Part shown: piece after piece, positions 16,422 to 25,126 of the stretch | How positions within the stretch are numbered: position 1 is the stretch's first letter | Layout: the number at the start of each line of letters is the position of its first letter | NCBI GenBank assembly: GCA_023228945.1 | Contig: JALOAI010000003.1 | Span: forward strand, 1-64,000 | Reading direction: 5' to 3' | From: Pigmentiphaga sp. | GTDB lineage: Bacteria > Pseudomonadota > Gammaproteobacteria > Burkholderiales > Burkholderiaceae_B | DNA: 64,000 bases | The notes under the pieces: generated by a model | The model's input: the letters and a program-made list of their open reading frames with translations, nothing else | Databases searched by the model: none | What the model was told of the DNA's origin: nothing | Translations under genes and position numbers: made by a program

Positions 16422-18002
16422 TCAGGCGGTAACCGCCTCCAGCTCGGCCGACGCCGGCACCGAATGGCGGATCAAATGATCAAATGCGCTGAGCGAAGCC
16501 TTGGTGCCGTCGCCCATGGCCACCACGATCTGCTTGTAGGGCACCGTGGTGGCGTCGCCCGCCGCGAATACGCCGGGCACCGAGGTGGCGCCGCGCGCGT
16601 CGATCTCGATCTCGCCGTAGCGGTTGAGCGCCACGGTATCGCGCAGCCACTGCGTGTTGGGCACCAGGCCGATCTGCACGAACACGCCTTCCAGCGCCAC
16701 GGTATGGCGTTCGCCGCTGGCGCGGTCTTCATACACCAGGCCGTTGACCTTGTTGCCGTCGCCGGTGACCTCGGTGGTCTTGGCGTTGGTGACGATGGTG
16801 ACATTGCCCAGGCTGCGCAGTTTGTTCTGCAGTACCGCGTCGGCGCGCATTTGCGTGTCGAACTCGATCAGCGTGACGTGGGCGACGAGGCCGGCGAGGT
16901 CGATCGCCGCCTCGACGCCGGAGTTGCCGCCGCCGATCACCGCCACCCGCTTGCCCTTGAACAGCGGGCCGTCGCAGTGCGGGCAGTAGGCCACGCCCTT
17001 GGTGCGGTACTCCTGTTCGCCGGGTACGTTGAGCTCGCGCCAGCGGGCGCCGGGGGCCAGCACGACGGTGCGGCCGCGCACTTCGGCGCCATTTTGCAAT
17101 TGCAGCGTATGCAGCTCACCGGGCACCAGGGCGGAGGCGGTTTGCTGGTCGATGATGTCCACGCCGTAGCTGCGCACGTGGCTCTCCATGGCGGCCACCA
17201 GCTTCGGCCCTTCGGTGTACTCCACGGAAATGAAGTTCTCGATGCCCAGGGTATCCATCACCTGGCCGCCGAAGCGCTCGGAGACCAGGCCGGTGCGGAT
17301 GCCCTTGCGCGCGGCGTAGATCGCCGCCGCCGCGCCGGCCGGCCCGCCGCCGACCACCAGCACATCGTAGGGCTCGCGCTCGTTGATCTTGGCGGCCTCG
17401 CGCTGGCTGGCGCCGCTGTCGAGCTTGCGCAGGATCTGTTCGATCGTCATGCGCCCCTGGTCGAACGACTCGCCGTTGAGGAAGACGTAAGGCACGGCCA
17501 TGACCTGCCGCTGTTCGACTTCGTCCTGGAACAGCGCGCCGTCGATCGCCACGTGCTGGATGCGCGGGTTGATGACGGACATCAGGTTGAGGGCCTGCAC
17601 CACGTCGGGGCAGTTCTGGCACGAGAGCGAGAAATAGGTTTCGAAGCGATAGTCGCCGTCGAGGTTGCGGATTTGTTCGATCGTGTCGTCGTCGAGCTTG
17701 GACGGATGGCCGCCCACCTGCAGGAGGGCCAGCACGAGCGAGGTGAATTCGTGGCCCATCGGGATGCCGGCGAAACGCACGGCGATGTCGGTGCCGGTGC
17801 GCACGATGGCAAACGAGGGTTTGCGATCATCGCCGCCGTCGTCGCGCACAATGATGCGCTCGCTCAGGCCGGCGAGATCGTGGAGCAGCCCGCGGAGCTC
17901 GCGCGACTTGTCGCCATCATCGAGGGAGGCGACGAGCTCGATCGGATGGGCGAGCTTTTCGAAGTGACCCTTGAGCTGGGATTTGATGTTGTCGTCGAGC
18001 AT
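16422..18002 (-). CDS. ahpF: Alkyl hydroperoxide reductase subunit F
   Basis: A 526-residue NADH-dependent flavoprotein disulfide reductase that recycles AhpC. The N-terminal thioredoxin-like double domain has the redox pair C128-x-x-C131 (SCQNCP). The FAD motif VVGGGPAGAAAAIYAA lies at about 217-231, the catalytic pair C340-P-H-C343 sits in the TrxR-like domain, the NADH motif IGGGNSGVEAAIDLA is near 357, and VPGVFAAGDATTVPYKQI is the C-terminal FAD contact. Length equals that of known AhpF. AAAGGAG precedes the ATG. It lies 125 bp downstream of ahpC, with a strong hairpin terminator in between, so ahpF expression probably depends on partial readthrough or its own promoter. Confidence 0.97.
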   Translation of the reverse strand: MLDDNIKSQLKGHFEKLAHPIELVASLDDGDKSRELRGLLHDLAGLSERIIVRDDGGDDRKPSFAIVRTGTDIAVRFAGIPMGHEFTSLVLALLQVGGHPSKLDDDTIEQIRNLDGDYRFETYFSLSCQNCPDVVQALNLMSVINPRIQHVAIDGALFQDEVEQRQVMAVPYVFLNGESFDQGRMTIEQILRKLDSGASQREAAKINEREPYDVLVVGGGPAGAAAAIYAARKGIRTGLVSERFGGQVMDTLGIENFISVEYTEGPKLVAAMESHVRSYGVDIIDQQTASALVPGELHTLQLQNGAEVRGRTVVLAPGARWRELNVPGEQEYRTKGVAYCPHCDGPLFKGKRVAVIGGGNSGVEAAIDLAGLVAHVTLIEFDTQMRADAVLQNKLRSLGNVTIVTNAKTTEVTGDGNKVNGLVYEDRASGERHTVALEGVFVQIGLVPNTQWLRDTVALNRYGEIEIDARGATSVPGVFAAGDATTVPYKQIVVAMGDGTKASLSAFDHLIRHSVPASAELEAVTA

Positions 18003-18046
18003 GGCGGAACTCCTTTTGTTCTGTGTGGGGCTGGCAGGGAACGTGT

Positions 18047-18081
18047 AAAAACGACAACGGGCGCCGCGGCGCCCGTTGTCG
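18047..18081 (-). terminator. Intrinsic terminator / attenuator between ahpC and ahpF
   Basis: Positions 18052-18081 form a perfect 30-bp palindrome (15-bp arms; outer arm CGACAACGGGCGCCG). On the minus strand it is followed by five T residues (18051-18047). This is a textbook Rho-independent terminator just downstream of the ahpC stop. It would lower ahpF transcription relative to ahpC. Confidence 0.9.
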
Positions 18082-18127
18082 ACCCTTCAGACGCCGGGGC
18101 GGAAGGGTTGGGACGCGATCCTGGCGC

Positions 18128-18691
18128 TTAGATCTTGCCGACCAGGTCGAGCGAGGGCTTGAGGGTTTCTTCGCCCGGGGTCCACTTGGCGGGGCAGACT
18201 TCGTTCGGGTGGGCGGCCACGTACTGGGCGGCCTTGACCTTGCGCAGCAGCTCGGCGGCGTTGCGGCCGATGCCGTTGTCGTGTACTTCCAGAACCTTGA
18301 TCTGGCCTTCGGGGTTGATCACGAAGGTGCCGCGCAGCGCCAGGCCTTCTTCTTCGATCAGAACCTCGAAGTTGCGGGCCAGGGTGGCGGTGGGGTCGCC
18401 GATCAGGGGGTACTGGACCTTGGCGATGGTCTCGGACGTATCGTGCCAGGCCTTATGGGTGAAGTGGGTGTCGGTCGACACGCCGTAGATCTCGACGCCC
18501 AGCTTCTGGAACTCGGCGTAGTGGTCGGCCAGATCGCCCAGTTCGGTGGGGCACACGAAAGTGAAGTCGGCGGGGTAGAACACCAGCACGGACCACTTGC
18601 CCTTCAGGTCGGCATCGGAAACCGGGACAAACTTGCCATTGTGGTAGGCGGTGGCGTTGAACGGCTTGACTTCGGTATTGATGAGGGACAT
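18128..18691 (-). CDS. ahpC: Alkyl hydroperoxide reductase subunit C (2-Cys peroxiredoxin)
   Basis: A 187-residue typical 2-Cys peroxiredoxin that reduces H2O2 and organic peroxides. The peroxidatic cysteine is C47 in FVCPTE and the resolving cysteine C166 in VCPAKW; YPADFTFVCPTELGDLADHY and HDNGIGRNAAELLRKVKA are family hallmarks. Length matches enterobacterial AhpC. AAGGAG lies 6-7 bases before the ATG. The upstream region holds an OxyR-like site (18767-18803), and ahpF follows beyond a terminator hairpin, the classic ahpCF arrangement. Confidence 0.98.
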   Translation of the reverse strand: MSLINTEVKPFNATAYHNGKFVPVSDADLKGKWSVLVFYPADFTFVCPTELGDLADHYAEFQKLGVEIYGVSTDTHFTHKAWHDTSETIAKVQYPLIGDPTATLARNFEVLIEEEGLALRGTFVINPEGQIKVLEVHDNGIGRNAAELLRKVKAAQYVAAHPNEVCPAKWTPGEETLKPSLDLVGKI

Positions 18692-18766
18692 GCAGGCTCC
18701 TTTTGGTTAATGGGTGGTGGTGAATTCGTCATCCATAAGGATGCCCGAATCCGATCGATAAGTAAA

Positions 18767-18803
18767 ATTGATTAATTTTATTGAAACGATTGATTTAGGC
18801 AAT
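18767..18803 (-). promoter_or_regulatory. OxyR-like binding site upstream of ahpC
   Basis: On the minus strand the sequence reads ATTG-N7-CAAT-N7-ATAA-N7-CAAT, exactly the four-tetranucleotide, 7-base spacing known for OxyR sites. The first pair is a perfect inverted repeat; the third box is degenerate. It lies about 75-110 bp upstream of the ahpC ATG in AT-rich DNA. No oxyR gene is in the window. Confidence 0.55.
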
Positions 18804-18901
18804 CGACAGACGATTTTGCCCAAGACCAACTCGCTATATGGGGACGCTTGCCGAAATGGCAAGAGGGGCCTTCTTGCGGCCCCCCGTGATCCGCCGGCAA
18901 T

Positions 18902-19915
18902 TCAGGATTTCTCGGCCAGCAGTGCGTTGGCCCGTTCCAGCAGATCCTTGCGGTAGACCTTGTCGATGTCCACTTGGCCGTCGTATTCCAGATTGCCTTG
19001 CTGGCGGAAGAAGGCCTCTTGTTCGCGCACAGAGTCCAGATCGATCGCGCCATCTTCCGAGCGTACGGTGTATGAAATATTGCGGAGCAGGTCTTTCTCG
19101 GCTCCCGTGTACTTGGCCACGATGTCCAGAATGGCTTCGTCCTTCCAGCCGCCGCTGTCCAGCTCGCGCGCCGCCTTCAGGTAGGCGGCCAGGAAACGCA
19201 CGATGGCGTCCTCGTTCTTCTGGGCGAACTCATTGTTGAACGCGATGAAGCCCAGTTCGGTGCCGAAGGTGTGATCTTCCACCAGTCGGCGTCCCAGGCC
19301 CTGTTTCTCCAATTGATAGGCAAACGGCTCGATGCTCCAGCCGGCCTCCAGGCCGCCGTTGGCGAATGCGGCGGCCGTGGCGGGCGGGGGCAGGAACACC
19401 GGCTCGATGTCGTCCAGCGTCAGGCCGCCTTTTTCGAGCGCCTTCGCCACCGAATACAGTCCGAAGCCGCCCGGGCCGGGAATGCCCACGCGCTTGCCCT
19501 TGAGATCCGCCACGCTGCGTATGCCGTTGTCCCAGGCTTGCTGCGACACCATGAATGGCGAGGGCGATGGCACGGTATCCGGCATGCGGGCCATGGTGGC
19601 CACGATGGTCACGGTGGCGCCGCGCTGGATGGAGTTGAACAGGCCGGCGCCCCAGGTGGCGGCGCCGGCCTCGCTATTGCCGGCCGCCAGCATCTGGATG
19701 GTCTCGGCGGTGCCCGACTTGGGGGCGAGCGTGACGTCCACGCCGAAGTCGTCGAAATAGCCTTTATCTTCCGCCACGAAGTACGGCGCGTAGTCGGCAA
19801 ACGGTGAATACAGGAACTCGATTTGCACCGGCTTTTGGGCGAGCACAGGGGCGGCGGCGGCCAGTCCGCCGATCAGGGTGGCGGCCACGAAGGTACGGCG
19901 AGTGATGGTGGTCAT
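18902..19915 (-). CDS. ABC transporter substrate-binding protein (SsuA/TauA/NMT1 type)
   Basis: A 337-residue periplasmic binding protein. It has a Tat-like or Sec signal (TRRTFVAATLIGGLAAAAP, cleavage near VLA-QKP). The mature protein begins VQIEFLYSPFADYAPYFVAEDKGY, the usual first strand of this family, followed by LAPKSGTAETIQMLAAGNSE and DLKGKRVGIPGPGGFGLYS. It is the last gene of the operon whose first two genes are the matching ATPase and permease (26916-25127), so the importer genes bracket the enzyme genes. ATG 19915 was chosen because it starts the signal peptide; no strong ribosome-binding site is seen. Confidence 0.88.
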   Translation of the reverse strand: MTTITRRTFVAATLIGGLAAAAPVLAQKPVQIEFLYSPFADYAPYFVAEDKGYFDDFGVDVTLAPKSGTAETIQMLAAGNSEAGAATWGAGLFNSIQRGATVTIVATMARMPDTVPSPSPFMVSQQAWDNGIRSVADLKGKRVGIPGPGGFGLYSVAKALEKGGLTLDDIEPVFLPPPATAAAFANGGLEAGWSIEPFAYQLEKQGLGRRLVEDHTFGTELGFIAFNNEFAQKNEDAIVRFLAAYLKAARELDSGGWKDEAILDIVAKYTGAEKDLLRNISYTVRSEDGAIDLDSVREQEAFFRQQGNLEYDGQVDIDKVYRKDLLERANALLAEKS

Positions 19916-19972
19916 GGCAAGATCCGTTTGAAGGTTGGGAAAGCAGAGGGGCACGGGTTCGGCCCATTGCGG

Positions 19973-21304
19973 TCAGTCAGCGGCCCTTTTGCGGTGGGAC
20001 GCCTCCGTCCTGGAAGCGGGGCCCCGCACCTGGGCGAGGAAGTCGAGCACGCCATGCCAGGAACCGGCATCGGCGTGGGCGTTGCCGCCCGGCGTGCCGC
20101 CGCTGGTAAAAGGCACGCCGGAGACGGGGTGGCGGCGCTCCAGCTGGGTGGTGGGCAGATACGGAAAATTGATGGAATGCCCCGCGTTGTCGTAATCGAG
20201 GTGGACCACGGGATAGCCGTGGCCGTTCCGATGCAGGGTGTGCACGACCATGCGCGAGTAGAGGCTGGACGGCCAGGCGCGATCGTCACGGCCCGAAATG
20301 AGCAGCACCGGGGCCTGGATTTTTTCGACGGGAATCCGCGCCCTGGCGGCGGTTTCGGTGTCGGTGAGGCCGGCCAGGAAAACATTGTGGTTGCGGTGCG
20401 GGGGTGCGGCGCCGTCCCAGGGGTGCCAGTGCACGGCGCGATTGTCCTGCCAAAGATGAGGCAGGGGCTGGCCGTTTTCAGTCCAGGCCGGCCCGCTCCA
20501 GCCGCCCTGTTGGGGGTCGGCCGCGCCTTGCGCGCCGTGCACCATGGCGCCCGGAACGTAGGCGATTACCGCCCGGACCTGTTCGGGATGGCGGCTGGCC
20601 AGCAACAGCGAGAGCTCGCCGCCACGCGATTGGCCGCTCAGGGCGATAAAGCCGTGGGCCGGTTGCAAGTGCTCGCGGCTCCAGCGCAGGGCCGTCTCGA
20701 AGTACTCCAGCGGCGTATTCGTGATGTAGGGGGAGCGCCCCGGCACCTTGAAGTAGCCCAGGCCGAGCGCCTGATAGCCATGCGAGGCGTAGAGCGCGCA
20801 GCGCGCCTCGTTGATGCCGCCGGTGGAGCCATTGAGCACGATGACCAGCGGATGCGGTCCCGCCCCCTCGGGCGTGAAGAGGGTGGCGGTCAGCCCCGCG
20901 TCGCGCACTTCCCGGCGTGTTACGCCGGGGGCGGCGAACCGCTGTGCCAGTTCGGCGGTCGCGGTCTCGCTTTCCGGCGTGATGGCCCGGATCTCGGTGA
21001 CCAGCGGTTGCAGCACATCTTCGGCCATGAAGTTCTGGCTGGGCTCTTCGGGATGCTGCGACCAGATCAGGCCCATGGCGGAAATCTCGGCGTAATCGCC
21101 GGCCACCGGGGCGTCGCGCCCCGTATCCACGGTGCCGTCTTCGGTGGCAAAGAACGTGGCCTGGCTGGACCACGCCACCCCATCGGCGCGCAGGGTCCGG
21201 CTATCGAGCGTCACCAGGGTGCCCGGCGGCACGCCTGCGACGCGGATCTGGCGCGGGACGTCGATGAGCGCGTCCGCGGGGGAAACGGTGAGGGTGAGCG
21301 GCAT
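19973..21304 (-). CDS. BAAT / acyl-CoA thioester hydrolase family protein
   Basis: A 443-residue protein with the two-part structure of the bile-acid-CoA:amino-acid N-acyltransferase / acyl-CoA thioesterase family. The N-terminal beta-rich domain (MPLTLTVSPADALIDVPRQI, VTLDSRTLRADG) is followed by an alpha/beta hydrolase domain with PHPLVIVLNGSTGGINE and the nucleophile region LSGQSRGGELSLLLAS (serine in GQSRG). Known relatives either hydrolyse acyl-CoAs or conjugate acyl groups to glycine or taurine. Here it sits beside a gamma-glutamyltransferase-like gene and a taurine/nitrate-type importer, which fits amide or thioester processing. GGAG lies 6 bases before the ATG. Confidence 0.8.
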   Translation of the reverse strand: MPLTLTVSPADALIDVPRQIRVAGVPPGTLVTLDSRTLRADGVAWSSQATFFATEDGTVDTGRDAPVAGDYAEISAMGLIWSQHPEEPSQNFMAEDVLQPLVTEIRAITPESETATAELAQRFAAPGVTRREVRDAGLTATLFTPEGAGPHPLVIVLNGSTGGINEARCALYASHGYQALGLGYFKVPGRSPYITNTPLEYFETALRWSREHLQPAHGFIALSGQSRGGELSLLLASRHPEQVRAVIAYVPGAMVHGAQGAADPQQGGWSGPAWTENGQPLPHLWQDNRAVHWHPWDGAAPPHRNHNVFLAGLTDTETAARARIPVEKIQAPVLLISGRDDRAWPSSLYSRMVVHTLHRNGHGYPVVHLDYDNAGHSINFPYLPTTQLERRHPVSGVPFTSGGTPGGNAHADAGSWHGVLDFLAQVRGPASRTEASHRKRAAD

Positions 21305-21321
21305 GGCGATCTCCGGGAGAG

Positions 21322-22908
21322 TCAGAAGGCGACGGCCTGGCCATCCTTGCGGGGGTCGGAACCCGCGATATAGCCGTCGCCATGGCGCAGGATGGTCTGG
21401 GCGCCGCCGAAACCGAACACGGCGTCGGGCGGTTCAATGGTGATTTTGTGGCCTAGGCCGCGCAAACCCTCGATCAAGCCGGGATCGAAGCTGGTTTCCA
21501 CCGCCACCTCGCGCCCAGCGCCGACGCGCCAGCGCGGGGCGTCGGCCGCGGCCTGGGGATTCTGGCCATAACGCAGGATGCGCACCGCCTGCTGGACATG
21601 GCCCTGGGCCTGCATCGGGCCGCCCATCACGCCGAAGGCCATGGCGGGGCTGCCGTCGGCATGGGTGGCGAAACCCGGAATGATGGTGTGGAAGGGGCGT
21701 TTGCGCGGTGCGACCACGTTGGCGTGGGCCGGGTCGAGATGGAAGGACCAGCCACGGTTCTGCAAACTGATGCCGGTGCCCGGCACGGCCACGCCCGAGC
21801 CGAAGCCCATGAAATTGGACTGGATGAACGACACCATGCGGCCGGCGGCGTCGGCGGTGGCGAGATATACGGTGCCGCCGCGGCGTGGCTGGCCATGGCC
21901 GGGATCGCCGGCGCGTTGGCGGTCGATCAGGCTGGCGCGCTCGCGAATGTAGCCGGGGTCGAGCAGGGCGCTGGCGGGCACCGGCATATGCTCGGGATCG
22001 GACACGTAGGCGTCGATGTCGGCCAGCGCGAGCTTGGTGGCCTCGATCTGCAGGTGCAGCGTGGCCAGGCTGTCGACGGGGTCGGCGCCGATGCCCGCCG
22101 CATCCAGCAAGGCGAGCGCGATGAGGGTGCCGAGGCCCTGGCCGTTGGGCGGAATCTCGTGCACGATCGAGTCGCCGAAGCGCTGGCCCAGCGTGCCCAC
22201 CCAATCGGCGGAATGGCCGGCGAGGTCGTCCAGTGCGAGCGCGCCGCCGTACTGGGCGCTGTGGGCCACCATGGCTTCGGCCAGGCGGCCCCGATAGAAC
22301 GTCGCGCCTTCGGTACGGGCGATGTCTTCCAGGCTGTCCGCATGATGGGGCAGGCGTACGCGTTGCCCCGCGACGGGCGCCTGGCCATCGACGGCGAAGG
22401 TGTCGGCAAAGCCGGGCTGCTGGCCCAGGCGGGCCAGCCCCAGGCGCCAGAGCGTGGCGATCACGGGGCTCAGCAGGTAGCCCTGGCGGGCCAGGCGGAT
22501 GGCGGGCTCGGCGATGGTCTCCAGCGGCAGGCTGCCATAGCGGCGCCACAAGGCGATCCATGCCGAGACCGCGCCCGGAACGGTAACGCTGTCCCATCCG
22601 GTCATGGGCATGTGGTCGAGGTGGGCAAAGCGCTCCGGGGTCCAGGCCGCGGGGGCGCGGCCCGAGGCGTTCAGCCCTTCAAGGGATTGGCCGTCCCAGA
22701 CGATGGCAAAGGCGTCGCTGCCCAGGCCGCAGCCGGTGGGCTCGACCACGGTGAGGGCCATGGCGGCGCCGATGGCGGCATCGATGGCGTTGCCGCCGCG
22801 CGCGAGCAGCGATAGGCCCGCCTGCGCGGCCAACGGCTGGGAAGTGGCCACCACGTTCTCGCCCAGGACGGGCGAACGCGACGAGGGGTAGGGCAGGGCA
22901 AAATCCAT
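21322..22908 (-). CDS. Gamma-glutamyltransferase family protein
   Basis: A 528-residue Ntn-hydrolase precursor of the gamma-glutamyltransferase superfamily. The N-terminal NVVATSQPLAAQAGLSLLARGGNAIDAAIGA and the ending GWDSVTVPGAVSAWIALWRRYG are typical large-subunit regions. The self-cleavage threonine is most likely the one in RRGGTVYLATADAAG near residue 345, after which the small subunit begins; MAFGVMGGPMQAQGHVQ is the usual C-terminal block. No signal peptide is visible, so a cytoplasmic YwrD-like enzyme is likelier than a periplasmic Ggt. AGGAA precedes the ATG. The operon context suggests it cleaves an imported amide-linked compound. Confidence 0.9.
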   Translation of the reverse strand: MDFALPYPSSRSPVLGENVVATSQPLAAQAGLSLLARGGNAIDAAIGAAMALTVVEPTGCGLGSDAFAIVWDGQSLEGLNASGRAPAAWTPERFAHLDHMPMTGWDSVTVPGAVSAWIALWRRYGSLPLETIAEPAIRLARQGYLLSPVIATLWRLGLARLGQQPGFADTFAVDGQAPVAGQRVRLPHHADSLEDIARTEGATFYRGRLAEAMVAHSAQYGGALALDDLAGHSADWVGTLGQRFGDSIVHEIPPNGQGLGTLIALALLDAAGIGADPVDSLATLHLQIEATKLALADIDAYVSDPEHMPVPASALLDPGYIRERASLIDRQRAGDPGHGQPRRGGTVYLATADAAGRMVSFIQSNFMGFGSGVAVPGTGISLQNRGWSFHLDPAHANVVAPRKRPFHTIIPGFATHADGSPAMAFGVMGGPMQAQGHVQQAVRILRYGQNPQAAADAPRWRVGAGREVAVETSFDPGLIEGLRGLGHKITIEPPDAVFGFGGAQTILRHGDGYIAGSDPRKDGQAVAF

Positions 22909-22922
22909 GGCGGTTTCCTGCG

Positions 22923-23372
22923 TCAGCGAGGGCGGTGCGAGGTGGCGGGAGTGCCGCGCAACAGCGACATATGGCTATGGTTGGCGAGCCAGGGCGCTTC
23001 GGGGGTGTCGCGTACGAAGGTGACGGTTACGCGGCCGGTGCGATCGAAGGTTTCGCCGTTGTCGAGGTAGCCGACGGAATCGAAGAAGGTAATACCCACG
23101 GCAAACCGGCGGTCGGGCGAGACGAAACCCTCGATTGCGTCCAGGCGGATGCGAAAGCCCTCGATAGTGGACCACACGTTGCGCCACTGGCGCTGCTCGG
23201 CATCATCCACGCCGCGCAGCAGGTCGGCATAGGTGCCGAAGGCGATGAAGTCGGGCGTGACGAGGTCGCGGCCGGCGGCGTAGTCCAGGGCGTTGACGCA
23301 GCGCTGGAGCTGTTCGAACCAGAGCCGGACGCCTTGCAGGTCGTCGGCGGAAAGCGGAAGGGAGGTCGTCAT
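22923..23372 (-). CDS. Nuclear-transport-factor-2-like (SnoaL/DUF4440-type) protein
   Basis: A 149-residue small protein with the cone-shaped NTF2-like pattern: a helical start (LQGVRLWFEQLQRCVNALDY), then VTPDFIAFGTYADLLRG, and C-terminal beta-strands FAVGITFFDSVGYL and RVTVTFVRDTPEAPWLANHSHMS. Members act as small isomerases, dehydratases or unknown binding proteins. It lies 14 bp upstream of the gamma-glutamyltransferase gene and is clearly part of the same operon. Function is not assignable from sequence. Confidence 0.75.
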   Translation of the reverse strand: MTTSLPLSADDLQGVRLWFEQLQRCVNALDYAAGRDLVTPDFIAFGTYADLLRGVDDAEQRQWRNVWSTIEGFRIRLDAIEGFVSPDRRFAVGITFFDSVGYLDNGETFDRTGRVTVTFVRDTPEAPWLANHSHMSLLRGTPATSHRPR

Positions 23373-23395
23373 GTGGAATCTCGCAAAGTGGGGCG

Positions 23396-23938
23396 TCAGC
23401 CTTGGGCGTGATGCTGGCGCAAGGCATCGGCCAGATCGTGGCCATGGGGCCAGGGTCCGTATCCGCTATCGGGATTGATGTGTCCGGCGTCGCCGAGATC
23501 GATGATGGTGCAGCCGAGGTCGCGGGCCAGGGATTGGCCGCGTTCGAAAGCCATGTGGGGATCATTGCGGCTGAGCACCATGGTGCTGGCGAAAGGGAGC
23601 GGAGCGCGGGGCACGGGGGCGAAACTGGCGATGGCGGGCTCATGCGGCCCATGCAGATCGGCATCGCCAGGCGCCACCAGCAGCGCGGCGCCCACGGCTG
23701 CATCGGGAAAGCGGCTGGCGTAATGCGCCACCAGGATGACGCCCAGGCTGTGGGCCACCAGCAGCGCGCCGGGATTCTCGCGCACGGCGGCGTCGAGCCG
23801 TTGCAGCCAGGGCTCGAGCCGGGGTTGGTCCCAGTCGTCCTGCTCGACGCGCAAAGCCGAAGGCTCCCGGCTTTGCCAGTGTGATTGCCAGTGTTCGGGG
23901 CCGGAGCCGTGCCAACCGGGAAGGATCAAGGTGCGCAT
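23396..23938 (-). CDS. RBBP9/YdeN-family serine hydrolase
   Basis: A 180-residue small alpha/beta hydrolase. It starts MRTLILPGWHGSGPEHWQSH, the hallmark of the RBBP9/YdeN family, with the nucleophile serine in LLVAHSLGVILVAHYA near residue 76 and the likely C-terminal acid and histidine in DLGDAGHINPDSGYGPWP. Members are serine hydrolases of broad or unknown substrate range. The start was set at the family-consensus methionine rather than 7 codons upstream. It lies within the eight-gene importer operon, between the Ldh2-type dehydrogenase and the NTF2-like gene. Confidence 0.85.
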   Translation of the reverse strand: MRTLILPGWHGSGPEHWQSHWQSREPSALRVEQDDWDQPRLEPWLQRLDAAVRENPGALLVAHSLGVILVAHYASRFPDAAVGAALLVAPGDADLHGPHEPAIASFAPVPRAPLPFASTMVLSRNDPHMAFERGQSLARDLGCTIIDLGDAGHINPDSGYGPWPHGHDLADALRQHHAQG

Positions 23939-24015
23939 GGGAAAAGGATTATTTGGCATTCACGGTCAGGGCGGCTGCCGCCGCTCCGGGCGAGGAAAGA
24001 AAACTCTCTTTCACT

Positions 24016-25101
24016 TTAAGGGGCTGGCGTGGCCGTCAGGCGGGAGAGGAGGGCGTCGAGCCGGGCGAGCACCTCGGTAGGCAACACGGCGTCGTCGGCC
24101 AGCGGCCGGCCGGTGGGCCAATGGCCGCCGGCGTCCTGCCAGTCGTGGCGCAGGCGCGCCAGCCGCCGCGGCCATTCGGCGTCGCCGGCCTGCGAGGGAT
24201 CGAAGGCCAGCAGGAACACGCCGCGGCGGGCGGTGGCGCCGCGATCTTCGGCGGCGCGGCCGCCACCGATGACCCCGGCGAGCAATTCGACGATGAGGCC
24301 GAGCAGCGAACCCACCATGCCGCCGCGCGGCAGCAGGGCGGCCATGAGGGCGGCGTCGCGGGTGGGCCGGCCGTCGGCATCCAGGGCAACGCCTTCGGGC
24401 AGCGAAGTCCCCTGCTGCCGCGCGGCCTTGGCCGCCGCCAGCGTGATGGCGGAGGTGGCGACGTCGATCACCACGCGGTCGTCGCCTTGGCCCAGGGCGA
24501 AGGCCAGCGGGTTGGTGCTGAGCACGCCGCGCCGGCCTCCCGCGGGCGCGACGAGGGGACCGCCCTCGGTGCCGGCCATGCCGGCCAGGCCGGCGTCGGC
24601 CAGATGGCGCACGAAGGGCGCGAAGCGGCCGAAGCCGGCGATGCCGGTGAGGAAGGTGGCGGCCACGCCGTGGCGGCGGGCCCTCGGGACGAGGGCCAGG
24701 GTAGCGGCGGCGATCGCCACCGGGGAATCCAGAGCCGAGCAATCGTGGCGGCTGACCGCTGGCGCATCGTCGGCCAGCAGGGCGCCGACGTCGGCGCCGC
24801 CACGGCTTTCGGCGAGCAGGTCGAGGCCGAAGCGGGGTTGCCGCAGCAGTTCGGCCTCGAGCAGGGCGCGCGCGGCGAGGCGTCCCGGCTCGCCTGCGGC
24901 CAAAGCCTGGCCCAGCGCGCGGGCGGCGCCGGCCAGGGTGGCGGAGAGGCCGGAGGCGGCAGGTGTTGCGGCGCTTGCGGCGGCGGGCGCCAGCGACGGG
25001 TCTGCCGGGTTTGCCGGGCTGGTTGGAACGGCCTGCGGCGCAGCGGGGGCCGTGGCGGGCCCGGCGTGGCCGGGAGGCCGGGGATCGGACGGGATGTGCA
25101 T
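24016..25101 (-). CDS. Ldh2/MDH-type NAD(P)-dependent oxidoreductase
   Basis: A 361-residue member of the malate/L-lactate dehydrogenase (Ldh2) superfamily, which includes ureidoglycolate, sulfolactate and delta1-piperideine-2-carboxylate dehydrogenases. Family marks are GVLSTNPLAFALGQGDDRVV, VIDVATSAITLAAAKAARQQ and the C-terminal GRPTRDAALMAALLPRGGMVGSLLGLIVELLAG. The first ~50 residues are an alanine/proline-rich stretch that replaces the usual family N-terminus; the canonical catalytic histidine region is not evident, so activity is uncertain. AGGAATCACC precedes the ATG at 25101. Its place in an importer operon suggests oxidation or reduction of a 2-hydroxy or imino acid. Confidence 0.75.
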   Translation of the reverse strand: MHIPSDPRPPGHAGPATAPAAPQAVPTSPANPADPSLAPAAASAATPAASGLSATLAGAARALGQALAAGEPGRLAARALLEAELLRQPRFGLDLLAESRGGADVGALLADDAPAVSRHDCSALDSPVAIAAATLALVPRARRHGVAATFLTGIAGFGRFAPFVRHLADAGLAGMAGTEGGPLVAPAGGRRGVLSTNPLAFALGQGDDRVVIDVATSAITLAAAKAARQQGTSLPEGVALDADGRPTRDAALMAALLPRGGMVGSLLGLIVELLAGVIGGGRAAEDRGATARRGVFLLAFDPSQAGDAEWPRRLARLRHDWQDAGGHWPTGRPLADDAVLPTEVLARLDALLSRLTATPAP

Positions 25102-25126
25102 GGTGATTCCTGACGAACGGCGGGCC

